Shown here: in pieces, positions 1 to 5,306 of the stretch
How the letters are laid out: the number at the start of each line of letters is the position of its first letter
How positions within the stretch are numbered: position 1 is the stretch's first letter
Assembly (NCBI GenBank): GCA_041485285.1
Contig: JBGPJF010000081.1
Location: 1-9,656, forward strand
Length of the DNA stretch: 9,656 nt
DNA from: DATEUP01 sp041485285
Lineage (GTDB): Archaea > Thermoplasmatota > DTKX01 > DATEUP01
Direction of reading: 5' to 3'
The notes under the pieces: model-generated
What the model was told of the DNA's origin: nothing
Database searches by the model: none
Seen by the model: the letters and a program-made list of their open reading frames with translations, nothing else
Position numbers and translations under genes: made by a program

Positions 1-2
1 AC

Positions 3-902
3 GGGCCGGGCGCCGAGGCGCTCATGCGAAAGGTGTTCACCAACGACATCAAGCCCGCCCTGCCGGGCAAGGTGCTCTACACGCACATGCTGGACGACAA
101 CGGGCGGATCATCGACGACATCCTGTTTGCGCGCGAGTCGGCGGACTCGTTTTTCGTGGTGCCGAACGCCGCGACGACCCCGAAGGTCGTCAAGTGGTTC
201 CACGACCACAACGACAACAAGGCGGGGATCGACAACTTGTCCGACGGGATGTTCTGCATCGCCGTGCAGGGGCCGAAGGCGCCTGACCTCGTCTCGAAGC
301 TGACGAAGACCGACGTCCGCGCGATGAAGAAGATGTGGGCGGTAGACGGCGAAGTCGTAGGCGTCCCTTGCAAGATGCAGACGACCGGGTACACCGGCGA
401 GGCGGGGTTCGAGCTCATCGGAGGAAACGAGCACGCAATCAAGGTGTACCGGGCGGTCCTTGAGGCGGGGAAGGAGTTCGACATCCGCCCGTGCGGGCTT
501 GGCGCGCGCGACACGCTGCGCCTGGAGAAGGCGTTCCTCCTTTCAGGCCAGGACTTCCACGGCGACCGCACGACGCTCGAAACGCAGTACGATTGGGTGG
601 TGAAGTGGGACCACGACTTTGTGGGGAAAGCGGCGCTCGAGCGGCAGAAGGCGGACGGCACGTACGGGCGGTGGGTCGGCCTGAAGGCGGCGGGCCGCGG
701 CATCCCCCGGCACGACTACGACCTCTATCATGATGGGAGGCAAGTCACGAAGATCACGAGCGGGACGATGTCCCCCACGCTGCGCGTGGGCGTCGCGATG
801 GCGTACCTGCCCCCGTCGCTTGCAAAGCCCGGGACGAAGCTCGCCTTCGAGATGCGGGGGCAGAAGGTGGACTGCCAGGTCGTCCCGACGCCGTTCCTCT
901 AA
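3..902 (+). CDS. gcvT: Aminomethyltransferase (glycine cleavage T protein), 5' end cut by window
   Basis: T protein takes the aminomethyl group from lipoyl-GcvH, releases ammonia and gives methylene-tetrahydrofolate (or an archaeal pterin equivalent); cytosolic. The frame is open from the first bases and reads GPGAEAL before the first ATG at 24, which fits the family's N-terminal 'GPDA..FL..VFTND' stretch, so ATG 24 is internal and the true start lies left of the window. Counting from that ATG: MLDDNGRIIDD 22-32, an Asp at 74 just before IAVQGP near where the catalytic Asp is expected (one residue further from the Gln than in E. coli as I recall it), GYTGEAGFE 122-130, GLGARDTLRLE 158-168, and the C-terminal barrel domain with TSGTMSPTL 245-253. 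The LLSGQDF stretch resembles archaeal GcvT proteins. gcvH follows 61 nt downstream on the same strand; no gcvP is in view. DmdA and other GcvT-fold enzymes are less likely given gcvH next door. Confidence 0.93.
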   Translation, partial: GPGAEALMRKVFTNDIKPALPGKVLYTHMLDDNGRIIDDILFARESADSFFVVPNAATTPKVVKWFHDHNDNKAGIDNLSDGMFCIAVQGPKAPDLVSKLTKTDVRAMKKMWAVDGEVVGVPCKMQTTGYTGEAGFELIGGNEHAIKVYRAVLEAGKEFDIRPCGLGARDTLRLEKAFLLSGQDFHGDRTTLETQYDWVVKWDHDFVGKAALERQKADGTYGRWVGLKAAGRGIPRHDYDLYHDGRQVTKITSGTMSPTLRVGVAMAYLPPSLAKPGTKLAFEMRGQKVDCQVVPTPFL

Positions 903-914
903 GATAGGGAACGC

Positions 915-919
915 TTTTA
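915..919 (+). promoter_or_regulatory. Possible TATA-like box upstream of gcvH
   Basis: TTTTA lies in the short gap after gcvT, with its centre 47 nt before the gcvH start codon. The same distance recurs at several other genes here. It may give gcvH its own transcript in addition to read-through from gcvT. The match is short and the call is tentative. Confidence 0.3.
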
Positions 920-951
920 CCTTCGCGCGCAGTTTTGGGGAGAGCATCCAC

Positions 952-956
952 GGAGG
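952..956 (+). promoter_or_regulatory. Ribosome binding site that fixes the gcvH start
   Basis: GGAGG is placed 7 nt before the GTG at 964. It decides for this GTG over upstream in-frame ATGs, which lie inside gcvT. Confidence 0.75.
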
Positions 957-963
957 AAACACG

Positions 964-1347
964 GTGTCATCCAACGTCCCCGCCGACCGCAAGTACACGA
1001 AAGACCACGAGTGGGCCAAAGAAGAAGGCGCGGGGAAAGTGCGCGTGGGGATTACGGACTTTGCGCAGCACTCGCTGACGGACATTGTTTTCGTCGAGTT
1101 GCCGAAGGTTGGCGCAAAGCTTGAGCAGGGCAAGCCGTTTGGCGTCGTCGAGTCGGTGAAGAGCGCGTCGGACCTTTATGCGCCGATCTCCGGGGAAGTC
1201 GTTGAGGTCAACAAGGGCGTCGTGGACGCGCCGGAGACGGTGAACAAGGACCCTTACGGGAAGGGGTGGATGCTCGTGGTCAAGACGGCGGGCGCCCACG
1301 GGCACTTGATGGACCCGGCGGCGTATGTCAAGCATATTGGGGAGTAA
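964..1347 (+). CDS. gcvH: Glycine cleavage system H protein
   Basis: GcvH is the lipoyl carrier that shuttles the aminomethyl group from P protein to T protein and returns electrons through L protein. The product is 127 residues from a GTG start chosen because of the GGAGG at 952-956 and because the family's opening (RKYTKDHEWA, residues 9-18) begins just after it. The frame stays open upstream but there it only shadows gcvT. The lipoyl domain fills nearly the whole protein: GITDFAQHSLTDIVFVELP 29-47, then ESVKSASD 63-70 with Lys66 as the lipoylation site, then the APISGEVVEVN hairpin. Length matches the family. It lies directly after gcvT, so the two are probably cotranscribed. It ends 11 nt short of the 3' end of a convergent minus-strand gene. 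Confidence 0.96.
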   Translation: MSSNVPADRKYTKDHEWAKEEGAGKVRVGITDFAQHSLTDIVFVELPKVGAKLEQGKPFGVVESVKSASDLYAPISGEVVEVNKGVVDAPETVNKDPYGKGWMLVVKTAGAHGHLMDPAAYVKHIGE

Positions 1348-1358
1348 CGAAACCGCCC

Positions 1359-1658
1359 CTATTCTGAGGATCCCGGGGCGTCTGGCGGTGCGCGAGGGCG
1401 CCGTGCTCGCCAGTTTTCAAAGAGCATCAGACCCAGAATGTAGATTCCCCCCGCGGACGCCAGGGTGCTTAGCGCCGCCGCGGCCCACGATGGTTCGGGA
1501 ATCCGATCAGACAAGGGTGGATTCAGGCCGACGGCCTTCAGCAAACTCGTTGCCGCAATAATCGAAACAAGGACAACGAGGAAGGCCCAAAGAGCAACGA
1601 TTGAAACGAGTTTCCATCGCTCCCCAGCAAACGGGTCGACGCCGGGCTGGGTGGCCAC
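1359..1658 (-). CDS. Small two-helix membrane protein, function unknown
   Basis: I do not recognise this 99-residue protein. It has two clear membrane segments, about residues 17-39 (Leu/Val/Ile/Ala-rich) and 58-80, separated by a short loop with NPPLSDRIPEP. It ends in an Arg/Pro-rich tail (WRARRPRAPP) that should be cytosolic by the positive-inside rule, and so the N-terminus would be cytosolic too. The start is a GTG with GAGGTGAGG just upstream on the minus strand, overlapping the stop of the Trm112-like gene. The gap between the two is only 6 nt, so they share a transcript. It is the last gene of that unit and converges on gcvH. A GTG start on a GC-rich strand leaves slight doubt, but the hydrophobic pattern and ribosome binding site support a real gene. 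Confidence 0.72.
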   Translation of the reverse strand: MATQPGVDPFAGERWKLVSIVALWAFLVVLVSIIAATSLLKAVGLNPPLSDRIPEPSWAAAALSTLASAGGIYILGLMLFENWRARRPRAPPDAPGSSE

Positions 1659-1664
1659 CGTCCC

Positions 1665-1853
1665 TCACCTCTTCGGCGGAATCAGATTCGGAATCGTGTC
1701 CTCAATCGGGTAGTCGACCCTGCAGTGCGCGCACGCGAGCTTCCCCGTAACGATCTCCTCGCCCTTCTCTTCGCCCACCGAAAGCGTGAGGTCCCCCTTG
1801 CACACGGGGCAGCACAGGATCTCCATGAGGTCGCGGCGCATCGTAAGGCGCAT
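1665..1853 (-). CDS. Trm112-like / UPF0434 small zinc protein
   Basis: This is a 62-residue zinc-finger-like peptide of the Trm112/YcaR type. In archaea and eukaryotes Trm112 binds and activates several RNA and protein methyltransferases; bacterial UPF0434 relatives are less well understood. The sequence shows LMEILCCPVCKGDLTL at residues 9-24 and CAHC at 41-44, so Cys15, Cys18, Cys41 and Cys44 can form a zinc site, followed by the family's YPIEDTIPNLIP close. The first ATG is used here; internal ATGs at codons 5 and 10 would also leave the domain intact, and none has a strong ribosome binding site. It begins 15 nt after the stop of the Ig-like surface protein and ends 6 nt before the two-helix membrane protein. 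The context gives no methyltransferase partner, so its client is probably encoded elsewhere. Confidence 0.85.
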   Translation of the reverse strand: MRLTMRRDLMEILCCPVCKGDLTLSVGEEKGEEIVTGKLACAHCRVDYPIEDTIPNLIPPKR

Positions 1854-1868
1854 CGGACGCCATTCCGC

Positions 1869-3323
1869 TTAAGCCTTCGGGGGGGCGCTCTCCCGTTTCT
1901 CGCGCTCCTCTTCGCCTTTCGTGTAGGTGGCAAACGCCGCCCAGGCCATGACCCCCGCCAGAATCATAGTGAACCAGAGGGGCCGGGGGTCGGGCGGAGG
2001 CCGCGGGATGACGAGCAACTGGTAGACGTAGCGCACCACGTGGCCGTGGCTGTCGTCGAGGGCGACCGTCAGGTTGTGGAGCCCGAGCGAAAGGCGGACG
2101 GGGCGGCCGTCGGCGCGCCCGAGCGGCCCGTCGATGTCGGAACTCACCGTGATGATGACGCTGTCCGCGTCGGGGTCGGCGGCAAGCCCCTGGATCCTGA
2201 CCTCGTTGAAGTTGTACACCTGCGTGCCGTCGGCGGGGGCAAACGATTCGAGGAAGGGCGGGCCGTTGATGTAGAAGAACTCGGTGCGCGAGGTGGAGGG
2301 GCCGTTGCCCGCGAGGTCCCACGCGCGCCACTCGAGGGCGATGGTGGCCCCGTCGTTGCCGTCGATGGTGACGTTCGCGCGCAGCGTGCGGCGCTCTTCC
2401 CGGGTGTAGGCGGGCTGCCACGCGCTGAACACGATCCCGCCGTCAGTGGACACGCGGTACTCGACGCGCGAGGCGTTGGGGCCCGAGGCATCGTCGGAGA
2501 TGGTGACGGCCGCGTAGACCGACCCGGTCTCGAGTCGGTCGAAGGAATTCGGCGTAAACCCGCTGAAGGTGGGGGGCGCCAGGTCGCACGCGATGCCCGT
2601 GCGCGAGGCGCTCTCCCCGTTGCCCGCGCGGTCGCCGACCACGACGGTGAATTGGTTGCCAGAGCCGACGCAGACGGGGACGTCGGCTTCGCCCACGAGG
2701 CGGCCGGGCAGTTCGATGGCCTGCACCGTGATCGTCGACCACGTGTAGAGGCAGGCGGTTTTGTACGAGAGCAGCACCGGGGGAGCGATCCCCGAACCCG
2801 CGTCGCGGGCGTCGACCTGAACATGGAGCGTCGTGGAATTGACAAACGACGGGGCGGCGAGGTTGATGGAGGGCGGGACCGTGTCGACGACGAACGTGGA
2901 GGAGCGGTTGGCCGTGTTGCCCGCGTCGTCGGTGGCGACGAAGAAGATCCGGTAGGGGCCGTCGGGGAGGAAATACAGGGCGAACGCCTCGACCGAGCTG
3001 TAGTTGTTCCCCTGATTGGCGGCGTATTGGTCGGCGGTCTCGAAGTCGGCGCGCGCCTCGGACCAAATGGAAATGCTCGTGTTGTTGGGGGCAAGCCCCG
3101 ACCCTGCGTCGAAGAATCCGGCGGTGACCTCGACCCGCGCGCCGCCTTGGGGCGCGACCTTCGTCATGTTGACGAACCCGCCGTCGGGCGGAGAAAACCA
3201 CTGCAGGACCGGGGGCTCGGTGTCGCCCGAGAGCGCGGCCGCGGGAGCGGAGAGGCCGGCGGCCAGCGCGAAGAGGATCGCCGCGGCTGCGGCGATACGC
3301 CAAGCGATCTTCGAAGGCGGCAT
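1869..3323 (-). CDS. Exported, membrane-anchored protein with about four Ig-like modules
   Basis: The product is a 484-residue type I membrane protein, probably a surface or adhesive component; no specific function can be assigned. The ATG at 3323 opens a clean signal peptide (residues 1-31: Arg9, a hydrophobic Ala/Leu/Ile core, then SAPAAALS). Four beta-rich modules follow, each opened by a Pro-Pro turn: DTEPPV (34 on), DTVPPS (148 on), DLAPPT (247 on) and NGPPFL (353 on). DxAGN turns recur at 132-136, 231-235 and 336-340. One membrane helix (about 450-467) precedes a charged cytosolic tail rich in Glu, Lys and Arg. Nine N-x-S/T sequons (Asn 52, 80, 81, 107, 139, 162, 283, 317, 417) suggest glycosylation outside the cell. 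The frame remains open upstream to 4157, but that part is the antisense of another gene and is excluded. A TATA-like box lies 50 nt upstream. Confidence 0.9.
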   Translation of the reverse strand: MPPSKIAWRIAAAAAILFALAAGLSAPAAALSGDTEPPVLQWFSPPDGGFVNMTKVAPQGGARVEVTAGFFDAGSGLAPNNTSISIWSEARADFETADQYAANQGNNYSSVEAFALYFLPDGPYRIFFVATDDAGNTANRSSTFVVDTVPPSINLAAPSFVNSTTLHVQVDARDAGSGIAPPVLLSYKTACLYTWSTITVQAIELPGRLVGEADVPVCVGSGNQFTVVVGDRAGNGESASRTGIACDLAPPTFSGFTPNSFDRLETGSVYAAVTISDDASGPNASRVEYRVSTDGGIVFSAWQPAYTREERRTLRANVTIDGNDGATIALEWRAWDLAGNGPSTSRTEFFYINGPPFLESFAPADGTQVYNFNEVRIQGLAADPDADSVIITVSSDIDGPLGRADGRPVRLSLGLHNLTVALDDSHGHVVRYVYQLLVIPRPPPDPRPLWFTMILAGVMAWAAFATYTKGEEEREKRESAPPKA

Positions 3324-3370
3324 CGGATCGAAGCCTCGTGCGGACAGCGCGCCTGGGTGTTGCCCCCGCC

Positions 3371-3375
3371 TAAAA
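3371..3375 (-). promoter_or_regulatory. TATA-like box for the Ig-like surface protein unit
   Basis: On the minus strand CCGAAAGTTTTAG lies in the 80-nt gap, with the TTTTA centred 50 nt before the ATG at 3323. The CGAAA before it is a plausible BRE. It would drive the surface protein, the Trm112-like gene and the membrane protein. Confidence 0.4.
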
Positions 3376-3403
3376 CTTTCGGCATGGTTGGCAAGGCGAC
3401 TGG

Positions 3404-4384
3404 CTAGTCGCGAGGAACGGGGCCGGCGCCAGCGGGGCAGTGGGGGCAAGGCGCCAGGGCCGCCGCGTGGGGGATGAACGCCGCGGCCGATTCCTCGAAG
3501 CGGGCGTCGACGTTCTTGAGGGCCGCCTGCAGGCGCTCGAGTTCGCTGCGGGCGCGGCCCCCCCGGGCCTTGCCGGGCGCCTTGGCCTTGGAGGGGCCGG
3601 GCTCGGGCGCCTGGCGGCCTTCCGCGAAGGCCCGCAGCAACTCGGCTTCCGTCGGGCGCGCAGGCGCCTCGGCGCCGCTGCCGGGCCGCCACGCGTGGTG
3701 GCCGGCCGCCTCGCGCACGATGACCTCGCCGGACACCAGGCACAGCCCGAGCTCGCGCGCGAGCTTCGCTTCGGTCGCCGCGGAGAAACTCACGGCCTGC
3801 GCCCCCATCGCGGCGATGCGCGCGGCTTCGGCCGCGGTCGGCTGGTGCGGGCCGACGACGGTGGCGACCACGCCGCCAAGCGCGACGCGCATCCCGAAGG
3901 ACCGGCAGGCGGACGCGAACTCGCGGGAGAGGCGCACGCAGAAGGGCGCCTCCATCTCCGCGTGGTGCGTGCCTTCGAGGCCGCCGTCGAAGAACGTGAG
4001 GGAGCGGCCGGTGAGGTCGATGAAGTCGTCCGGGACGAAACAGTCGGCAAGGTGCAGGCGCTCGGTGACCGACGTCGCAAGCGAGGCCGAAAGCACGCGG
4101 GTGCAGCCCACCTTGGAGAGGGCATAGAGGTTCGCGCGGTAGGGGAGGTTGTGCCACGGGAACGGGGCGACCCCGCTCTTTGCCACCGCCGCGAAGCGGC
4201 CCCCGCCGATCACGCCCGTCAGGACGTCAACCGAACCGTAGGGCGTCCGCACGGGGGAGCTCGCGGTCTTGCCTTGCGCGCGCGCGGCCAGGCGGGGGGC
4301 CAGCCCGAGGGAACCGACGATGCCCACGGTGGGAACGCTTGCGCCGGCCACGCCGGACGATACGCGGCCGCCTTGAAAACCCAC
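3404..4384 (-). CDS. Diverged MTA phosphorylase / purine nucleoside phosphorylase-fold protein, probably inactive
   Basis: This 326-residue protein has the methylthioadenosine phosphorylase fold: VGIVGSLGL 20-28, VRTPYG 45-50, LPYRANLYAL 80-89, CFVPDDFIDLTG 115-126, TFFDGG 130-135, EAPFC 145-149 and EAKLARELGLC 205-215. By alignment from memory with human MTAP, key residues are gone. The phosphate-loop Thr18 is Leu, the Arg60-His61 pair falls at AKSGVAP (68-74), the ribose-binding Met196 falls in VSFSA (198-202), the IEGPRFSSRAES segment reads VVGPHQPTAAEA, and the base-binding Asp pair (220/222) is replaced around VREAAGHH. After the domain come a low-complexity Pro/Ala/Lys/Gly linker (236-278), a helix (280-300) and a terminal CPHC (313-316). 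The GTG start at 4384 has no clear Shine-Dalgarno; Val12 or Val20 could also start. A TATA-like box sits 49 nt upstream. A new ligand or a regulatory role is possible. Confidence 0.82.
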   Translation of the reverse strand: MGFQGGRVSSGVAGASVPTVGIVGSLGLAPRLAARAQGKTASSPVRTPYGSVDVLTGVIGGGRFAAVAKSGVAPFPWHNLPYRANLYALSKVGCTRVLSASLATSVTERLHLADCFVPDDFIDLTGRSLTFFDGGLEGTHHAEMEAPFCVRLSREFASACRSFGMRVALGGVVATVVGPHQPTAAEAARIAAMGAQAVSFSAATEAKLARELGLCLVSGEVIVREAAGHHAWRPGSGAEAPARPTEAELLRAFAEGRQAPEPGPSKAKAPGKARGGRARSELERLQAALKNVDARFEESAAAFIPHAAALAPCPHCPAGAGPVPRD

Positions 4385-4429
4385 GTGAGGCCAAGGGTTG
4401 TTGACGACTCGGTTACATTCCGAAAGGGG

Positions 4430-4436
4430 TTAAATA
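4430..4436. promoter_or_regulatory. Near-palindromic TATA-like box between divergent genes
   Basis: TTAAATA on the plus strand reads TATTTAA on the minus strand. Its centre is 49 nt before the GTG of the MTA-phosphorylase-like gene, matching the spacing at other genes here. It is also 32 or 38 nt before the plus-strand GTG (4465) or ATG (4471) of the small ORF. CCGAAAGGGG, a plausible BRE, precedes it on the plus strand. It could serve either or both directions. Confidence 0.45.
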
Positions 4437-4470
4437 CGATAAGCGCCGGTTTTTGGGTGTCGGTGTGAGC

Positions 4471-4599
4471 ATGGCCCCTTCCAGCGCTACCAAGAACAAC
4501 TATCGGGTGTCCGAGAACGGCGAGTGGATCCGGATCACCGAGCGCGGCGAGCAGCCGACCGGGTTCTACTTCGTCCGCGGCGGCCGCGCCCCCGAGTGA
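4471..4599 (+). CDS. Hypothetical 42-residue protein
   Basis: This short ORF is not a family I recognise. It encodes a polar, mixed-charge peptide with an aromatic-rich C-terminal half: NNYRVSENGEWIRITERG at residues 9-26, then GFYFVRGGRAPE at the end. The alternating pattern suggests a small beta-sheet protein. Support for it being real: it follows a TATA-like box with a plausible BRE, codons favour G/C in the third position as in its neighbours, and it sits alone on the plus strand between divergent and convergent genes. An in-frame GTG two codons upstream (4465) is an alternative start; either would give an almost leaderless transcript of about 6-12 nt. Its last 34 nt overlap the 3' end of the convergent coiled-coil gene. 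It has no clear Shine-Dalgarno. Chance cannot be excluded at this length. Confidence 0.5.
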   Translation: MAPSSATKNNYRVSENGEWIRITERGEQPTGFYFVRGGRAPE

Positions 4600-4871
4600 C
4601 CCTTCGGCGCCGGTCCTTTGCGCTTTCGCCGCTCGGCGGCGACCATCACCACTTCGGCGACGCGGAGCGCCGCTTCCCGCATCTTGGCCGACTGCTGGCG
4701 AAGGCCCCCCGCGGCCTCCGCGAGCATCTCCACGTCTTCTTTCATTTCGCGCGAGGCCGATTCGAGCCTTGCGAGCTTTTCATCGGCGCGCTTCGTCTCT
4801 TCTTCGAGGCTCGAAAGGCGCGAGCCGTCGGCCCGGGTGCGCTTGGGGGCATCGGGCCCTTCGTTGGCCAT
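4566..4871 (-). CDS. Coiled-coil protein encoded after AcnX, function unknown
   Basis: The product is 101 residues and almost entirely helical and charged. Residues 20-82 carry a coiled-coil-like pattern (LSSLEEETKRADEKLARLE, then EMKEDVEML and LRQQSAKMREAALRVAEVV). A basic Pro/Gly-rich tail with RRKRKG follows at 81-86. There are no Cys and no membrane segment. The ATG at 4871 has AAGGGG just upstream on the minus strand; a longer open frame up to 5051 is only a shadow of the AcnX small subunit. It begins 10 nt after that subunit's stop, so the three genes should be cotranscribed. Co-occurrence might reflect an accessory or scaffold role for the dehydratase, but position alone cannot show this. 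Its 3' end overlaps the small plus-strand ORF by 34 nt. Confidence 0.75.
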   Translation of the reverse strand: MANEGPDAPKRTRADGSRLSSLEEETKRADEKLARLESASREMKEDVEMLAEAAGGLRQQSAKMREAALRVAEVVMVAAERRKRKGPAPKGHSGARPPRTK

Positions 4872-4881
4872 GGGGACCCCT

Positions 4882-5292
4882 TCACGGCAGGACGTTAACA
4901 AATGCGGCGTCTGCGTCCATTTCCACGAAAGCGCCTTGGGGAATCTTCCCGATGTCGATGCGGTCGACCATGGGGATGTGCGACATGATCGCGCCGGTGG
5001 CGATGATGGTCTCGGCCTCGGTGTTGATGATTCCGGCGGGCGCAAGGCCATTGCACTTCAGTTCGTAGATCACATAGGACCCGACCGTCGAGCCGCGCCC
5101 GCGCGGGAACACGAGGATCCGGTCGGCCACGCTCTCGCCGCGCACGGGCTGGTCGGTGTCTTGGATGAGTCCGGTGTCGGGGTCGACGCCGCCGAGGAAC
5201 GAGAGCGGCTTTAGGCACACGAGGGCCTTCCCGCGGGCCTTGCCGCCGAACACCTTGCGGCCCTGCAGGCGGGTCCCGCCGGTTTGCGCCAC
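4882..5292 (-). CDS. Phosphomevalonate dehydratase (aconitase X) small subunit, DUF126 swivelling domain
   Basis: This 136-residue protein is the small half of archaeal AcnX. Together with the large subunit it dehydrates mevalonate 5-phosphate to trans-anhydromevalonate 5-phosphate in the modified mevalonate pathway; cytosolic. Family hallmarks seen: LSFLGGVDPDTGLI (26-39), the turn with DQPVRGESVADRILVFPRG, then RGSTVGSYVIYEL (about 61-73) containing the conserved Ser/Gly loop, APAGIIN, and TIIATGAIMSHIPMV near the end. The start is GTG at 5292 (VAQTGG) behind GGGGGAAGG on the minus strand, which gives the usual length of about 130-140; the longer open frame to 5805 only shadows the large subunit. 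It begins 14 nt after the large-subunit stop. cis-3-hydroxyproline dehydratase is the alternative AcnX activity, but the archaeal setting and separate subunits favour the mevalonate role. Confidence 0.92.
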   Translation of the reverse strand: MAQTGGTRLQGRKVFGGKARGKALVCLKPLSFLGGVDPDTGLIQDTDQPVRGESVADRILVFPRGRGSTVGSYVIYELKCNGLAPAGIINTEAETIIATGAIMSHIPMVDRIDIGKIPQGAFVEMDADAAFVNVLP

Positions 5293-5306
5293 GTGTCCTT
5301 CCCCCT

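Noticed and set aside
903..963. Glycine riboswitch between gcvT and gcvH
   Set aside because: The 61-nt gap is too short for a glycine aptamer and shows no such fold; only a possible TATA box and a ribosome site are seen. Any leader of gcvT lies outside the window.
1725..3407. 560-codon open frame on the plus strand
   Set aside because: It is antisense to the Ig-like surface protein, whose signal peptide, modules and membrane helix are coherent. Its own product is Arg/Gly/Val-rich without domain pattern, as expected of shadow frames in GC-rich DNA.
3324..4157. N-terminal extension of the Ig-like protein up to an ATG at 4157
   Set aside because: The extra 278 codons are an Arg/Pro/Gly-rich shadow of the upstream gene in another frame; the ATG at 3323 opens a proper signal peptide.
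3440..4468. 342-codon open frame on the plus strand
   Set aside because: It is antisense to the MTA-phosphorylase-like gene and has shadow composition with no recognisable motif.
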